A stretch of DNA of 64,000 bases from Cupriavidus alkaliphilus (GTDB lineage Bacteria; Pseudomonadota; Gammaproteobacteria; Burkholderiales; Burkholderiaceae): the NCBI RefSeq assembly GCF_900094595.1, contig NZ_FMAD01000003.1:496001-560000 (forward strand). Reading direction: 5' to 3'. The position numbers and the translations under genes were made by a program. Each line of letters starts with the position of its first letter. The first letter of the stretch is position 1. This document shows positions 29,475 through 39,502 of the stretch, piece by piece. The notes beneath the pieces were generated by a model. That model was not told where the DNA came from, did not search any database, and saw only the letters and a list, made by a program, of their open reading frames with translations.

Positions 29475-30206
29475 ATGAGCGGCACCCTGTACCTGATCCC
29501 CAATACCCTCGGCAAGCGCGACGAAGCCGACCCGCTGGCCGACGTGATCCCGGCCGGCGTGCAGCAGGTCGCAGCCGGGCTGGACTACCTCGTCGCCGAG
29601 AACGCCAAGACCGCGCGCGCCTTCCTGAAAAAGCTGGGCGAAACAACGCCGCTGGCGCGCCCGATCCAGCAGATCGAGATCCAGGAACTGAATGTCAATA
29701 CGCGCGCCGACGCCCTGGCGGCGCTGCTGGCGCCGCTGCAGGCCGGCCGCGACGGCGGCCTGCTATCAGAGGCCGGCGTGCCGGCGGTGGCCGACCCGGG
29801 TGCCGACCTGGTGCGGCTGGCGCATGCGCGCGGCATCCGCGTGCGGCCGCTGGTGGGTCCCAGTTCGATCCTGCTGGCGGTGATGGGCTCGGGCCTGAAC
29901 GGCCAGAGCTTTGCCTTCAACGGCTACCTGCCGGTCGATGCCAACGAGCGCGCGCAGCGGCTGCGCGAACTGGAACAGCGCTCGCGCAAGGCCAGCCAGA
30001 CTCAGGTCTTCATCGAAACGCCGTACCGCAACGGCGCGCTGCTGGAGGCCATGCGCCAGCACTGCGCCGGCACCACGCTGCTGTCCGTGGCGGTGGACCT
30101 GACCCTGCCCGGCGAGACCATCGTCACGCTGCCGCTGTCGGACTGGCGCCCGGAGCGGATCGCGCTGCACAAGCGCCCGGCGATCTTCTCGCTTCTCGCC
30201 CTATAA
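29475..30206 (+). CDS. SAM-dependent methyltransferase of the tetrapyrrole methylase fold (RsmI-related)
   Basis: 243 residues. The fold resembles RsmI (16S rRNA C1402 2'-O-methyltransferase): GTLYLIPNTLGKRD at the start, EAGVPAVADPGADLVRLAH (SAM-site loop) and VGPSSILLAVMGSGLNGQSFAFNGYLP. It lacks the C-terminal extension of true RsmI and has diverged motifs, so its substrate is uncertain. It is cotranscribed with maf and ends at a bidirectional terminator. Confidence 0.82.
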   Translation: MSGTLYLIPNTLGKRDEADPLADVIPAGVQQVAAGLDYLVAENAKTARAFLKKLGETTPLARPIQQIEIQELNVNTRADALAALLAPLQAGRDGGLLSEAGVPAVADPGADLVRLAHARGIRVRPLVGPSSILLAVMGSGLNGQSFAFNGYLPVDANERAQRLRELEQRSRKASQTQVFIETPYRNGALLEAMRQHCAGTTLLSVAVDLTLPGETIVTLPLSDWRPERIALHKRPAIFSLLAL

Positions 30207-30233
30207 GGAGTAAACAGCGGGACAGCAAATGAC

Positions 30234-30259
30234 AAAAGGGGCGTCCGCGCCCCTTTTTT
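30234..30259. terminator. Intrinsic terminator between the methyltransferase and sppA-like genes
   Basis: AAAAGGGGCG-TCCG-CGCCCCTTTTTT lies between the convergent genes; the T6 tract favours plus-strand termination, and the A4 on the other side gives a weaker minus-strand signal. Confidence 0.8.
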
Positions 30260-30280
30260 CAATCGCTGCCGCGGCAGGCT

Positions 30281-31459
30281 TCAGCGCATGCCCTGCATGC
30301 CGGTGCTCCACAGCATGGTTTTCATCGCCGCGGCGCCCACGGCCGCGCCGAAGCGCTTGGCCACGCGTTCGGCGATGTTCTCCTTGACCGTGTAGTCGAC
30401 GATGTCCTCGGCCTTGAACAGGTCGCGCGCGACATACTCGGCACTGCCCAGGCCGTCTGCCAGCCCCAGCGCGACGCTGCGCTCGCCCGACCAGAACAGG
30501 CCGGAGAACAGCTCCGGATCGTCCTTGAGCCGGTCGCCCCGGCCTTCCTTGACCACGTCGATGAACTGCTGGTGGATCTGCTTGAGCATGGCTTCGGCAA
30601 AGGCCTTCTGCTTCGGCACCTGCGGCGAGAACGGGTCGAGCATGCCCTTGTTGGCGCCCGAGGTGTAGAGCCGCCGTTCGACCCCCAGCTTGTCCATCAG
30701 CCCGGTAAAGCCAAAGCCGTCCATCAGCACGCCGATCGAGCCGACGATGCTGGCCTTGTCGACATAGATCTTGTCGGCCGCCGCCGCCACGTAATAGCCG
30801 CCGGAAGCACAGATTTCCTCGACCACCACATACAGCGGCTTGGACGGGTAGAGGCCGCGCAGGCGGTGGATCTCGTCGTTGATGATGCCTGCCTGCACGG
30901 GCGAGCCGCCGGGCGAATTGATCTTCAGGATCACGCCGGCGGCATTGCTGTCGGCAAAGGCCGCCTGCAGCGAGGCGTTGATCGCTTCGGCGCTTGCCGG
31001 CGTGCCGGCGGCGATTTCGCCTTCGAGCGTGACCATCGCGGTGTGGCGGCCCGAGGCGCTGATGGCGCCGTCACCCTTGAAGTCGAACACCGCGAACAGG
31101 ATCAGCGCCAGCAGGCCCAGGGTCACCAGCCGGAAGAAGATGCGCCAGCGCCGCGCCGCGCGCTGTTCGCGCAGCGAGGCGGTCAGCACCTTTTCCAGCA
31201 CATCGCGCTCCCAGCCGCCACCCACCTGCGCGCCGCCGGTGGCGCCGGCCAGGCGCGCCTTGCGCTCGCGCGCTTCGCGCCGCGCGGCGTCATCGCCCGC
31301 GCGAAGTTCGTCTTCCAGCGGGAACTCGGCGCGCGGCGCGGTCACTAGGCGCTCGGACTCGGGCACGGGGGCCGCGCCGGCCTCGCCGGCGGGCTTGCGC
31401 GGGTCCGGCTGCCCCGGTTCGTTAGGCTCATCCGAGGGCGGTTTCTGTTGTTCTGTCAT
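30281..31459 (-). CDS. Signal-peptide-peptidase-like S49 peptidase
   Basis: 392 residues from the ATG at 31459 (MTEQQKPPSDE). A long hydrophilic N-terminal region precedes one membrane helix (FFRLVTLGLLALILFAVFDF, about residues 125-145) and the ClpP-like S49 domain. The nucleophile is the Ser in EEICASGGYYVAAAADKIYV; INSPGGS and SIVGSIGVLMDGFGF are typical. It resembles the SppA 36K/SohB type rather than the double-length E. coli SppA. It presumably degrades membrane-bound signal peptides. It is the last of a four-gene unit rluC-HAD-Rieske-sppA. Confidence 0.92.
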   Translation of the reverse strand: MTEQQKPPSDEPNEPGQPDPRKPAGEAGAAPVPESERLVTAPRAEFPLEDELRAGDDAARREARERKARLAGATGGAQVGGGWERDVLEKVLTASLREQRAARRWRIFFRLVTLGLLALILFAVFDFKGDGAISASGRHTAMVTLEGEIAAGTPASAEAINASLQAAFADSNAAGVILKINSPGGSPVQAGIINDEIHRLRGLYPSKPLYVVVEEICASGGYYVAAAADKIYVDKASIVGSIGVLMDGFGFTGLMDKLGVERRLYTSGANKGMLDPFSPQVPKQKAFAEAMLKQIHQQFIDVVKEGRGDRLKDDPELFSGLFWSGERSVALGLADGLGSAEYVARDLFKAEDIVDYTVKENIAERVAKRFGAAVGAAAMKTMLWSTGMQGMR

Positions 31460-31482
31460 GCAAATCGCTCGTGGAAATCGAT

Positions 31483-31881
31483 TCAGGCGTCGCCGGAGGG
31501 CCCGGGCGCGCGGTACGGGGTCCGCGGCAGCCAGTAGACCTGGCCATCGCGTTCTTCGACCTGCAGCTTGGCCAGCGCGGCCCCGCGGCAGGGACCGCCA
31601 ACGCACTCGCCGCTATCCGGCGCGTACACCGCGCCATGAGTGGCGCACATCAAGTATAGGCCCGAGGCATCGAAGAACCGGCCCTCCTGCCAGTCCAGCT
31701 CCATCGGCACGTGCGCGCACTGGTTCAGGTAGGCATGGGCAACGCCATCGAAACGCACCACAAAGGCACCGATCTCGCGCTGGTCGAGCGCCACCGAGAA
31801 GCGCACGCCGAGCCCGCCGTCCTGCAATGCCTCGGCGGCGCACAGCCGCACCGGCGCCTGGCCGGAGGCGGCGTCAGGCAT
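31483..31881 (-). CDS. Rieske [2Fe-2S] domain protein
   Basis: 132 residues, a single Rieske domain. Cluster ligands are Cys55 and His57 (NQCAHVP), and Cys79 and His82 (LMCATHGA). Stand-alone Rieske proteins of this kind act as small electron carriers or regulatory redox proteins, but the partner is unknown here. Its start overlaps the end of the HAD phosphatase gene by 8 bases, so translation is likely coupled. Confidence 0.9.
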   Translation of the reverse strand: MPDAASGQAPVRLCAAEALQDGGLGVRFSVALDQREIGAFVVRFDGVAHAYLNQCAHVPMELDWQEGRFFDASGLYLMCATHGAVYAPDSGECVGGPCRGAALAKLQVEERDGQVYWLPRTPYRAPGPSGDA

Positions 31882-32533
31882 GGGCCAGCAGCCACTCGGT
31901 CAGGTCCGGGATCGAACTGGCGCAGTGCACCGGCGCCATGGCGCGCAGCGACTCGGCCGGATGCGCCCCGTAACAGACCCCCAGGCCCTTGGCGCCGGCG
32001 TTGGCCGCCATCTGCAGGTCATGGGTGGTGTCGCCGATCATCACCGTGCGCGCCACGTCCTGGCCCAGTTCGCGCGTCAGTTCGTGCAGCATGGCCGGGT
32101 GCGGCTTGGAGAAGGTCTCGTCGGCACAGCGCGTGGCGTCGAACAGTGCGGTCAGGCCGCTGGCTGCGAGCGCGCGCTGCAGGCCAACGCGGGTCTTGCC
32201 GGTAGCCACGCCGAGAAAGTAGTGTTCCGCGCGCAGCGTCTCAAGCATTTCGCGCACGCCGTCGAACAGCACGAGGTCGGCGTCGCGGGTCAGGAAATGG
32301 TAGCGATAGCGCTCGGCCAGCCGCGGATAGTCGGCGGGATCCAGCGTCGGCACCGCATACGACAGCGCATCCTTCAGCCCCAGCCCGATCACGTGGCTGG
32401 CGGCGCTGTCGTCGGGCACCGGCAAGCCCAGGTCCCGGCTGGCGAGCTGGATGCACTTGGCGATGGTCGGGGTCGAGTCCATCAGCGTCCCGTCCCAGTC
32501 GAAAACGATCAGGTCAAACTGTTGCCTGGCCAT
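31874..32533 (-). CDS. HAD-superfamily phosphatase, phosphoglycolate-phosphatase-like
   Basis: 219 residues. HAD motif I is VFDWDGTLMDS (Asp12 and Asp14), motif II is GVATGKTR, and motifs III/IV are KPHPAML and MIGDTTHDLQMAANAG. A helical cap of subclass IA lies between motifs I and II. The substrate is not determined; similar genes downstream of rluC are annotated as Gph- or YqaB-like. It lies 30 bp after rluC. Confidence 0.9.
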   Translation of the reverse strand: MARQQFDLIVFDWDGTLMDSTPTIAKCIQLASRDLGLPVPDDSAASHVIGLGLKDALSYAVPTLDPADYPRLAERYRYHFLTRDADLVLFDGVREMLETLRAEHYFLGVATGKTRVGLQRALAASGLTALFDATRCADETFSKPHPAMLHELTRELGQDVARTVMIGDTTHDLQMAANAGAKGLGVCYGAHPAESLRAMAPVHCASSIPDLTEWLLAHA

Positions 32534-32563
32534 GGAAGTCCTTGTGGCGTTTGAGGCACTACC

Positions 32564-33562
32564 CTACTCCGGGGCGTGCAGTTCTCGCAATTGTTGCAGG
32601 AATCCGACGCATTCGTCAGGCAGGGGCGCCTCCACGGACAGCGGCTCGCCGGTGGCCGGGTGGATAAACACCAGCCGGTGCGCGTGCAGGAACATGCGCT
32701 TGATGCCGGGCTTGGCCCCGGAACGCGCCAGCGACTTGTTCAGTGTGAAATCGCCATACTTCTCGTCGCCGACAATCGGGAAACCCGAATGCGCCAGATG
32801 GACGCGGATCTGGTGCGTGCGGCCGGTCTTCAGTTCGGCCTCCAGCAGCGTGAAACCCCGGAAGGCCTCGATCCGGTTGAACACGGTATGCGAGGCCAGG
32901 CCGTCGGCCTGGACCCGCACCCGGCGCTCCCCCTCCGGCGTGCTGTATTTATATAGCGGCAGCTTCACGTGCTGGCGGGCGTTCAGGAATTCGCCGGCGA
33001 CGCAGGCGAAATAACGCTTGTCCATGGTGTTGCCGCGCATCTGCTCATGCAGGTGGACCAGCGCCGCGCGCTTCTTCGCCAGCACCAGGATGCCGGAAGT
33101 CTCGCGGTCCAGCCGGTGCACCAGTTCCAGGAACTTGGCCTGCGGCCGTGACCGGCGCAATTGCTCGATCACCCCGAAGGCGACGCCCGAGCCGCCATGC
33201 ACGGCGACGCCGGCCGGCTTGTTGATGACCAGCAGGTGCGCATCCTCGAACAACACCGGGAATTCCCCGGCCGGCACGGACGCCCCGGATTGCGCCGCAC
33301 TCGCCACCCGCATCGGCGGGATGCGCACCACATCGCCGGACTGGAGGCGATAAGTGGCGTCGATACGCCCTTTATTGACACGGACCTCGCCCGAACGGAG
33401 CACCCGGTAGATATGGCTCTTGGGTACCCCCTTGGCCACCTTCAACAGGAAGTTGTCGATGCGCTGGCCTTCGGAGCCTTCGTCAATCGTGACATACGCC
33501 ACCTGGGGGCTGACCGGCGCAGCTTCGGCAGCCTTTTCAATTTGATGGCGTAACTCATTCAT
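32564..33562 (-). CDS. rluC: 23S rRNA pseudouridine(955/2504/2580) synthase
   Basis: 332 residues from the ATG at 33562. An S4 RNA-binding domain (about 25-85: RIDNFLLKVAKGVPKSHIYRVLRSGEVRVN) is followed by the RluA-family catalytic domain with the Asp-containing motif HRLDRETSGILVLAKK. C-terminal motif RTHQIRVHLAHSGFPIVGDEKYG is also present. The gene is divergent from rne, exactly as in E. coli. A longer reading to 33766 is rejected as non-coding. Confidence 0.96.
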   Translation of the reverse strand: MNELRHQIEKAAEAAPVSPQVAYVTIDEGSEGQRIDNFLLKVAKGVPKSHIYRVLRSGEVRVNKGRIDATYRLQSGDVVRIPPMRVASAAQSGASVPAGEFPVLFEDAHLLVINKPAGVAVHGGSGVAFGVIEQLRRSRPQAKFLELVHRLDRETSGILVLAKKRAALVHLHEQMRGNTMDKRYFACVAGEFLNARQHVKLPLYKYSTPEGERRVRVQADGLASHTVFNRIEAFRGFTLLEAELKTGRTHQIRVHLAHSGFPIVGDEKYGDFTLNKSLARSGAKPGIKRMFLHAHRLVFIHPATGEPLSVEAPLPDECVGFLQQLRELHAPE

Positions 33563-34355
33563 TTTCAATATAATTTCCTCGCTGTTCCGGCTCGTGGCCG
33601 GCAGCGCAAGACCTGTGTAAGCGATGGATCTTCGAGTTTTATTCGATTTTTCGCATTCTACACTTGGGGTTGCCGTCGACCCCGCCCGTCTCCCGCAATT
33701 CGCGTTACGCCAAGCGCCAGACGGGCAAATGGCAGCAAAAAGCAGCACGCACGGTGCCGCCGGCATGCAGGAAGTCGCCCAAAGGTGGCTTCGGCACGGG
33801 CAGGCGGTGACGTGGGAACTGAGTGTTCAGGTAAAACAGAATTTAAAGGCGGATGCCGCAGCCGGCATCCGCTTCGGTGAGAGAAGTCCCGCCCGCACCG
33901 GGAAACGGTGCCGGCCGGCAGGTTGACCTGCCGCCTGACTGGAAATTACCGGCGCCCGGTCGCAGAACTCCAAGAAGTAGTAGGTGCGCCCGCCAGGAGA
34001 AGTCAGGCAGCAACGGCAACCATGCCGTGTCCGAAAAATTTGCTCTTTGACGCGTCTAGGCCTTCCGCGGCCGGCCGCGATGCCGCCGGCGCTGGTTGCG
34101 CCGGCCCCAGCATCGCCTCCGGGATGGGAATGCGCCGGATGTCTGCGCAAGAGCAGCCTCCGGTGTTCTCTCCTGCCCTGCGGTCGTTACCCCGACGTCA
34201 TCGCTCTCTTTCACCCGCGCCCAGCCGCTCGCATGTCTTGCGCAGCGGCGCTTTCCGGCAATTCTCGCGCCTCGCTCGCTCCCTCGCGTGCTCCATGGAT
34301 CGCCGCGGACACCGCCCAGACGGTGCCACCCGCGACACTGGAGTGAGGTATTGCG
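33563..34355 (+). other. Long rluC-rne intergenic region / rne leader
   Basis: 793 bases without a supportable gene. It contains stem-loops at 33849-33872 (GCGGATGCC/GGCATCCGC) and 33919-33934 (GGCAGG-TTGA-CCTGCC), and the perfect palindrome CGCGGCCGGCCGCG at 34066-34079. RNase E autoregulates through a long structured 5' leader in E. coli, and the same may hold here, but no -35/-10 pair was convincing. The rluC leader occupies the left end. Confidence 0.55.
33849..33872 (+). promoter_or_regulatory. Stem-loop in the rne leader region
   Basis: Perfect 9-bp stem GCGGATGCC/GGCATCCGC with a six-base GCAGCC loop, about 480 bases before the rne start. There is no U tract after it, so it is a structural element rather than a terminator. 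An RNase E autoregulation role is a hypothesis. Confidence 0.4.
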
Positions 34356-37300
34356 ATGAAACGCATGCTGTTCAACGCGACGCAACAGGAGGAATTGCGC
34401 GTCGCCATCGTCGACGGTCAGAAGCTGATCGATATCGACATCGAGACTGCCGGGCGCGAACAGCGCAAGGGCAACATCTACAAGGGTGTCATCACCCGCA
34501 TCGAACCTTCGCTGGAAGCCTGCTTCGTCAATTACGGCGAAGAGCGCCACGGCTTCCTGCCGTTCAAGGAAGTCGCGCGCGCCTTCTTCAAGGAAGGCAT
34601 CGACGTGCGCAACGCGCGCATCCAGGACGCCCTGCATGAAGGCCAGGAACTGATCGTCCAGGTCGAGAAGGAAGAGCGCGGCAACAAGGGCGCGGCCCTC
34701 ACCACCTTCATCTCGCTGGCCGGCCGCTACCTGGTGCTGATGCCGAACAACCCGCGCGGCGGCGGCGTGTCGCGCCGCATCGAGGGCGAAGACCGCCAGG
34801 AACTGCGCGAGACCATGGCGCAGCTGACCGTGCCGGAAGGCATGAGCATCATCGCCCGCACCGCCGGCATCGGCCGCTCGGCCGAGGAACTGCAGTGGGA
34901 CCTGAACTACCTGCTGCAACTGTGGAAGGCCATCGACGGCGCCGCCGGCGACAACAAGGCGCCGCTGCTGATCTACCTGGAATCCAGCCTGGTGATCCGC
35001 GCCATCCGCGACTATTTCCAGCCGGATATCGGCGAGATCCTGATCGACACCGACGAGATCTACGAACAGGCCCGCGCCTTCATGAGCGTGGTGATGCCTG
35101 ACAACATGAACCGCGTGAAGAAGTACCGCGACGACGTACCCCTCTTCTCGCGCTTCCAGATCGAGCACCAGATCGAATCCGCGTACTCGCGCATGGTGAT
35201 GCTGCCATCGGGCGGCGCCATCGTGATCGACCACACCGAGGCGCTGGTCTCGGTGGACGTGAACTCGGCGCGCGCCACCAAGGGCGCCGACATCGAGGAA
35301 ACCGCGCTGCGCACCAACCTCGAGGCCGCCGACGAGATCGCCCGCCAGCTGCGCCTGCGCGACCTGGGCGGCCTGATCGTGATCGACTTCATCGACATGG
35401 AGTCGGGCAAGGCCCAGAAGGACGTGGAAACGCGCCTGAAGGACGCGCTGCGCCACGACCGCGCGCGCGTGCAGATGGGCAAGATCAGCCGCTTCGGCCT
35501 GATGGAGCTGTCGCGCCAGCGCCTGCGCCCGTCGCTGTCCGAGGGCTCGCACATCACCTGCCCGCGCTGCAACGGCACCGGCCATATCCGCGATACCGAA
35601 TCGTCCGCCCTGCAGGTGCTGCGCATCATCCAGGAAGAGGCGATGAAGGAAAACACCGCCGCTATCCACTGCCAGGTGCCGGTGGAGGTTGCCGCCTTCC
35701 TGCTGAACGAGAAGCGCCAGGAAATCAACCTGATCGAGCTGCGCTTCAAGGTCAACGTGCTGCTGATTCCCAACAAGCACCTGGAGACGCCGCACTACAA
35801 GCTGGAGCGCCTGCGCCACGACGACCCGCGCCTGGAAGACAGCACCGCCAGCTACAAGATGGCCGAGGCCGCCGCCAAGGAACTGGAAGCCGACACCAGC
35901 TACAGCAGCCGCCGCAAGGAAGAAGCCAAGCCGCGCCAGGAAGCCGCGGTCAAGGGCATCACGCCCGAGCAGCCCGCCCCGGTCTCGGTGCCGCGCCCCG
36001 AGCGCGCCGCGCGCCCGGAAGCCGCTCCGGTGGCCCCGCCCGTGCCGGCCACCAAGCCGGTGGAAGCCGGCGGCTTTATCGCCTGGCTGAAGGGCCTGTT
36101 CGGCGCCCGTCCGGCCACCCCGCCGGTGGTGGAGCCGGCCAAGCCGGCTGCCGCCGCGGAAACCCGCAGCGCCGATGGCCGCCGTGAGCGCGGTCCGCGT
36201 GGCGAAGGCCGCGGCCAGCGTGGCGAGCGCGCAGAACGTGGCGAGCGTGGCGAACGCACCGAGCGCGGCGAACGTGGCGAGCGCGGCGAACGTGGCGAGC
36301 GCCAGGCACGCGGCCAGCGCGGTGAGCGTGGCGAACGCGCCGAGCGTGGCGAACGCCAGGCCGCGGAGCGCGCCGAGCAGCGCGAGGGCCGTGGCGAACG
36401 CCAGGGCCGCCAGCCGCGCCAGCAGGGTGAAGGCCAGGCCACGCCGGCCGTGGCGCGCCAGGCCGAGGCCGTGCCCGGCGAACGCGCCGAGGCGCGCCAG
36501 GAAGGCCGTCGCGACCGCAACCAGGAACGCCGCGAGCGCCAGCGCGAACGCCAGCGCGAGCGCAGCGAACTGCGCGAAGCCGAAGCCGGTGAAGCGCCGC
36601 AGCCGGAAGCCATCGCTGCCGCCCAGGCCCTGGGCGTGTTGCCCCAGGCCTTGACCGAAGACACCCAGGCGCGCGCCGACCTGCCGGAAGGCGCCGAAGG
36701 TGTCGCCGAGACCGCGGAGACCGCCGAGGGCGAGGAACGCCGCCGCCGCAACCGCCGTGGCCGCAACCGCTATCGCCGCGAACGCGACGAGTCGGTGCAA
36801 GGCGTGGCGGGTGAAGACGAAGGCGCCGCCGCCGAAGGCTTCGCCCCGGCCAGCGCCGAAAGCGGCGCGCCGGCCGAGCCTGCGCCGCAGGCGGCCGTCG
36901 CCGCGCAGGCCGCGACCGAACCCGTCGAAGCCATCCGCATCGCGGTGCCGGCAGACGTGACGCCGGCCCCGGCGGCGCAAGCCACCCCGGTGGTCCAGCC
37001 GGTGGCCGCGCCAGCTGCCGAACCTGCCGAAGCTGTCACGCCGGTGCCCGTGGCGGTGACCGAGGCCGTTGCTGCGGAAGCCGTCTCCGAGCCTGCGATC
37101 AGCGCGGCAGTCGAAACCGCTGCGCCGGTCGTGCCGGCCGCTGCCCCTGCCCCGGTACCCGCACCGGCGCCCGTGCCGGCACCGGTCGCGGCAACCGCTG
37201 CGGCGGCCGAGCCGGTCGTTTCGGTCCCGGCCCCTGCCCCGGCTACGGTCCCTGCCGCAGCGCCGGCGTCGCTGGAAAACCTGGAGCCGATGCTGGCCAC

Positions 37301-37484
37301 CGCCGGCCTGCAATGGGTCCATACCGACAGCGACAAGCTGCGCTCGGCCCAGGAAGCCGCCGCCCGCATCGTGCCCGCCCCGCGCGTGCCGCGCGAGCGC
37401 AAGCCGCTGCCGCCGCTGCCCCAGGGCCCGATGATCCTGGTGGAAACCGGCAGCCGCGAAGTGCAGATGGCATCGCAGCAGTAA
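34356..37484 (+). CDS. rne: Ribonuclease E
   Basis: 1042 residues. Endoribonuclease that starts mRNA decay and processes rRNA and tRNA. The N-terminal half is the catalytic domain: S1 domain (about 36-120), DNase I-like part with Mg-binding Asp301 (VSVDVNSAR) and Asp344 (IVIDFIDM), and the zinc link Cys402/Cys405 (CPRCNGTGH). The C-terminal half is an unstructured scaffold: a likely amphipathic membrane anchor near residue 572 ([12 protein letters not shown]), an Arg/Glu/Gly repeat block (about 608-680), another basic stretch ([18 protein letters not shown]) and a long Ala/Pro/Val-rich region. It starts after GGAGTGAGG and is followed by a strong terminator. Confidence 0.97.
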   Translation: MKRMLFNATQQEELRVAIVDGQKLIDIDIETAGREQRKGNIYKGVITRIEPSLEACFVNYGEERHGFLPFKEVARAFFKEGIDVRNARIQDALHEGQELIVQVEKEERGNKGAALTTFISLAGRYLVLMPNNPRGGGVSRRIEGEDRQELRETMAQLTVPEGMSIIARTAGIGRSAEELQWDLNYLLQLWKAIDGAAGDNKAPLLIYLESSLVIRAIRDYFQPDIGEILIDTDEIYEQARAFMSVVMPDNMNRVKKYRDDVPLFSRFQIEHQIESAYSRMVMLPSGGAIVIDHTEALVSVDVNSARATKGADIEETALRTNLEAADEIARQLRLRDLGGLIVIDFIDMESGKAQKDVETRLKDALRHDRARVQMGKISRFGLMELSRQRLRPSLSEGSHITCPRCNGTGHIRDTESSALQVLRIIQEEAMKENTAAIHCQVPVEVAAFLLNEKRQEINLIELRFKVNVLLIPNKHLETPHYKLERLRHDDPRLEDSTASYKMAEAAAKELEADTSYSSRRKEEAKPRQEAAVKGITPEQPAPVSVPRPERAARPEAAPVAPPVPATKPVEAGGFIAWLKGLFGARPATPPVVEPAKPAAAAETRSADGRRERGPRGEGRGQRGERAERGERGERTERGERGERGERGERQARGQRGERGERAERGERQAAERAEQREGRGERQGRQPRQQGEGQATPAVARQAEAVPGERAEARQEGRRDRNQERRERQRERQRERSELREAEAGEAPQPEAIAAAQALGVLPQALTEDTQARADLPEGAEGVAETAETAEGEERRRRNRRGRNRYRRERDESVQGVAGEDEGAAAEGFAPASAESGAPAEPAPQAAVAAQAATEPVEAIRIAVPADVTPAPAAQATPVVQPVAAPAAEPAEAVTPVPVAVTEAVAAEAVSEPAISAAVETAAPVVPAAAPAPVPAPAPVPAPVAATAAAAEPVVSVPAPAPATVPAAAPASLENLEPMLATAGLQWVHTDSDKLRSAQEAAARIVPAPRVPRERKPLPPLPQGPMILVETGSREVQMASQQ
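36178..36420 (+). repeat. Degenerate Arg-Gly-Glu repeats in the RNase E scaffold
   Basis: Imperfect 9-, 12- and 15-bp units built on GAGCGTGGCGAACGC encode strings of GER and GERGER. The block is a likely RNA-binding arginine-rich region, functionally like AR2 of E. coli RNase E. Repeat number probably varies between strains through slippage. Confidence 0.8.
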
Positions 37485-37514
37485 GCGGCGCCGCTGCGCT
37501 GCAGCCAAAGCAAG

Positions 37515-37543
37515 AAGGGGACGGCCTGGCCGTCCCCTTTTTT
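37515..37543 (+). terminator. Intrinsic terminator of rne
   Basis: AAGGGGACGG-CCTGG-CCGTCCCCTTTTTT, an 8-bp GC-rich stem extended by A-T pairs and followed by T6, 30 bases after the rne stop codon. Confidence 0.92.
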
Positions 37544-37721
37544 CATGGGCAAACGGGCGCGAGGCAAGCGCGGTGAATCCCCCTCATCACCGCGGGATGC
37601 GGATGCTCCGCCCCGGCCTCGGCTAGAATGGCAGCAGAATGCATCCGGTCCCCGAGCGCCCGCGCCACATCGCTTCTTGCGTTGCCGTCGCGCTCCCCGG
37701 ACGCCGTGCCACCCACAGGCC

Positions 37722-38846
37722 ATGACCGAATCCGTCATCCCGATTTTCGACCTGCGCGACCATCGCTACCGCTCGATGAAGCCCAGCATTCCAGGCGACC
37801 TGGTTGCGCCGACCGGCCTGGTGGCCGACCGCCGCGGCCGGCCGCTGCACGACCTGCGCATCTCGGTGACGGACCGCTGCAACTTCCGCTGCGTCTACTG
37901 CATGCCGAAGGAGGTGTTCGACAAGGACTACACCTTCCTGCCGCATTCCGAGCTGTTGAGCTTCGAGGAGATCGAGCGCACCGCACGCCTGTTCGTTGCC
38001 CACGGCGTCGAAAAGATCCGCCTGACCGGCGGCGAACCGCTGCTGCGCAAGAACATCGAGCATCTGGTCGAGATGCTGGCGAAGATCGAGACCATATCGG
38101 GCAAGCCGCTGGACCTGACCCTGACCACCAACGCCTCGCTGCTGGCACGCAAGGCGCGCGCGCTGCGCGACGCAGGCCTGACCCGGGTCAGCGTCAGCCT
38201 GGACGCGATCGACGATGCCACCTTCCGCCGCATGAATGACGTCGACTTCGCCGTCGCCGACGTGCTGCGCGGCATCGAAACCGCGCAGGCCGTGGGCCTG
38301 GCGCCGATCAAGGTCAACATGGTGGTCAAGCGCGGCACCAACGACCAGGAAATCGTGCCGGCGGCGCGCCACTTCCGCCATAGCGGCATCATCCTGCGCT
38401 TCATCGAGTTCATGGACGTCGGCGCCAGCAATCACTGGCAGATGGACGAAGTACTGCCGTCGGCCGAGGTGGTGAAGCGCATCGACGCCGAATTCCCGCT
38501 CGAGCCGGTGCAAGCCAACTATACCGGCGAGACCGCCGAACGCTGGCGCTACCGCGACGGCGCCGGCGAGATCGGCGTGATCTCCAGCGTCACCCACGCC
38601 TTCTGCGGCGACTGCAGCCGCATCCGGCTGTCCACCGAAGGCCGGCTCTACCTGTGCCTGTTCGCCACCGAGGGCTTCGACCTGCGCGCGCTGCTGCGCG
38701 GCGGCTACAGCGACCTGGAAATCTCCAACGCGATCGCCCAGGTATGGCAGGGCCGCACCGACAACTATTCCGAGCAGCGCAGCGACCCGTCCGTGCGCGC
38801 CAGGCGCGCCGAGCGCAAGATCGAGATGTCCTATATCGGCGGCTGA
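37722..38846 (+). CDS. moaA: GTP 3',8-cyclase MoaA
   Basis: 374 residues from the ATG at 37722. A radical SAM enzyme that turns GTP into 3',8-cyclo-GTP, the first step of molybdopterin synthesis. The N-terminal [4Fe-4S] site is Cys53, Cys57, Cys60 ([10 protein letters not shown]). The C-terminal cluster motif [21 protein letters not shown] and the terminal Gly-Gly (SYIGG) are both present, so it should be functional. An upstream in-frame region (37545 on) reads through the rne terminator and is rejected. It is first in a moaA-mobA-moeA operon. Confidence 0.97.
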   Translation: MTESVIPIFDLRDHRYRSMKPSIPGDLVAPTGLVADRRGRPLHDLRISVTDRCNFRCVYCMPKEVFDKDYTFLPHSELLSFEEIERTARLFVAHGVEKIRLTGGEPLLRKNIEHLVEMLAKIETISGKPLDLTLTTNASLLARKARALRDAGLTRVSVSLDAIDDATFRRMNDVDFAVADVLRGIETAQAVGLAPIKVNMVVKRGTNDQEIVPAARHFRHSGIILRFIEFMDVGASNHWQMDEVLPSAEVVKRIDAEFPLEPVQANYTGETAERWRYRDGAGEIGVISSVTHAFCGDCSRIRLSTEGRLYLCLFATEGFDLRALLRGGYSDLEISNAIAQVWQGRTDNYSEQRSDPSVRARRAERKIEMSYIGG

Positions 38847-38866
38847 ACCCGCCGCACAACCCATCC

Positions 38867-39466
38867 ATGATTGCACGCGACGACATCACCGGCCTGATCC
38901 TCGCAGGCGGCAGGGGCAGCCGCATGGGCGGCACCGACAAGGGCCTGCAGCCGCTGCAGGGCACGCCGATGGCCATGCACACGATGATGCGGCTGACGCC
39001 CCAAGTGGGCGCGCTGATGATCAACGCCAACCGCAACCTGGCGGCCTATGAGTCCTTCGGCGTGCCGGTCTACACCGACAGCGTGCCCGACTTCGCCGGC
39101 CCGCTGGCCGGGATGCTGGCCGGCCTGGAACAGTGCAGCACCCCATGGATGGTGACGGCGCCGTGCGACTCGCCGTTCCTGCCGACCGACCTGGTGGCGC
39201 GCCTGGCGCAAGCGATCGAGGCCGAAGGCGCCGAGCTGGCGATCCCGGTCACGCTGGACCAGGACGGGCAGCGCCAGACCCAGCCGGTGTTCTGCCTGAT
39301 GCCGGTCAGTGCGCTCGACAGCCTGGTGGCTTATCTTTCCGGGGGCGGCCGCAAGATCGAGACCTGGGCCGCCTCGCACCGGCTGGCCGAAGTGCTGTTC
39401 GACGACGCCGCGGCCTTTGCCAATATCAACACCCTGGACGAACTGCGCGCGCACGAAGCACGCTGA
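38867..39466 (+). CDS. mobA: Molybdenum cofactor guanylyltransferase
   Basis: 199 residues. Attaches GMP to molybdenum-molybdopterin to make the bis-MGD cofactor. The nucleotidyltransferase signature [27 protein letters not shown] loop is at residues 9-31, followed by [14 protein letters not shown] and APCDSPFLP with the metal-binding Asp. It starts 20 bp after moaA. Confidence 0.95.
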   Translation: MIARDDITGLILAGGRGSRMGGTDKGLQPLQGTPMAMHTMMRLTPQVGALMINANRNLAAYESFGVPVYTDSVPDFAGPLAGMLAGLEQCSTPWMVTAPCDSPFLPTDLVARLAQAIEAEGAELAIPVTLDQDGQRQTQPVFCLMPVSALDSLVAYLSGGGRKIETWAASHRLAEVLFDDAAAFANINTLDELRAHEAR

Positions 39467-39502
39467 ATCCCTGCCCCAGCCATCGCCGACCGCCGAGCCG
39501 CC

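Noticed and set aside
33624..33926. 100-codon frame in the rluC-rne gap
   Set aside because: No Shine-Dalgarno, no family resemblance, and it overlaps the strong hairpin at 33849-33872; the region is better explained as leader RNA.
34056..37508. 1150-codon minus-strand frame opposite rne
   Set aside because: Antisense shadow of RNase E caused by the repetitive G+C-rich coding sequence; no domain, start site or context supports it.
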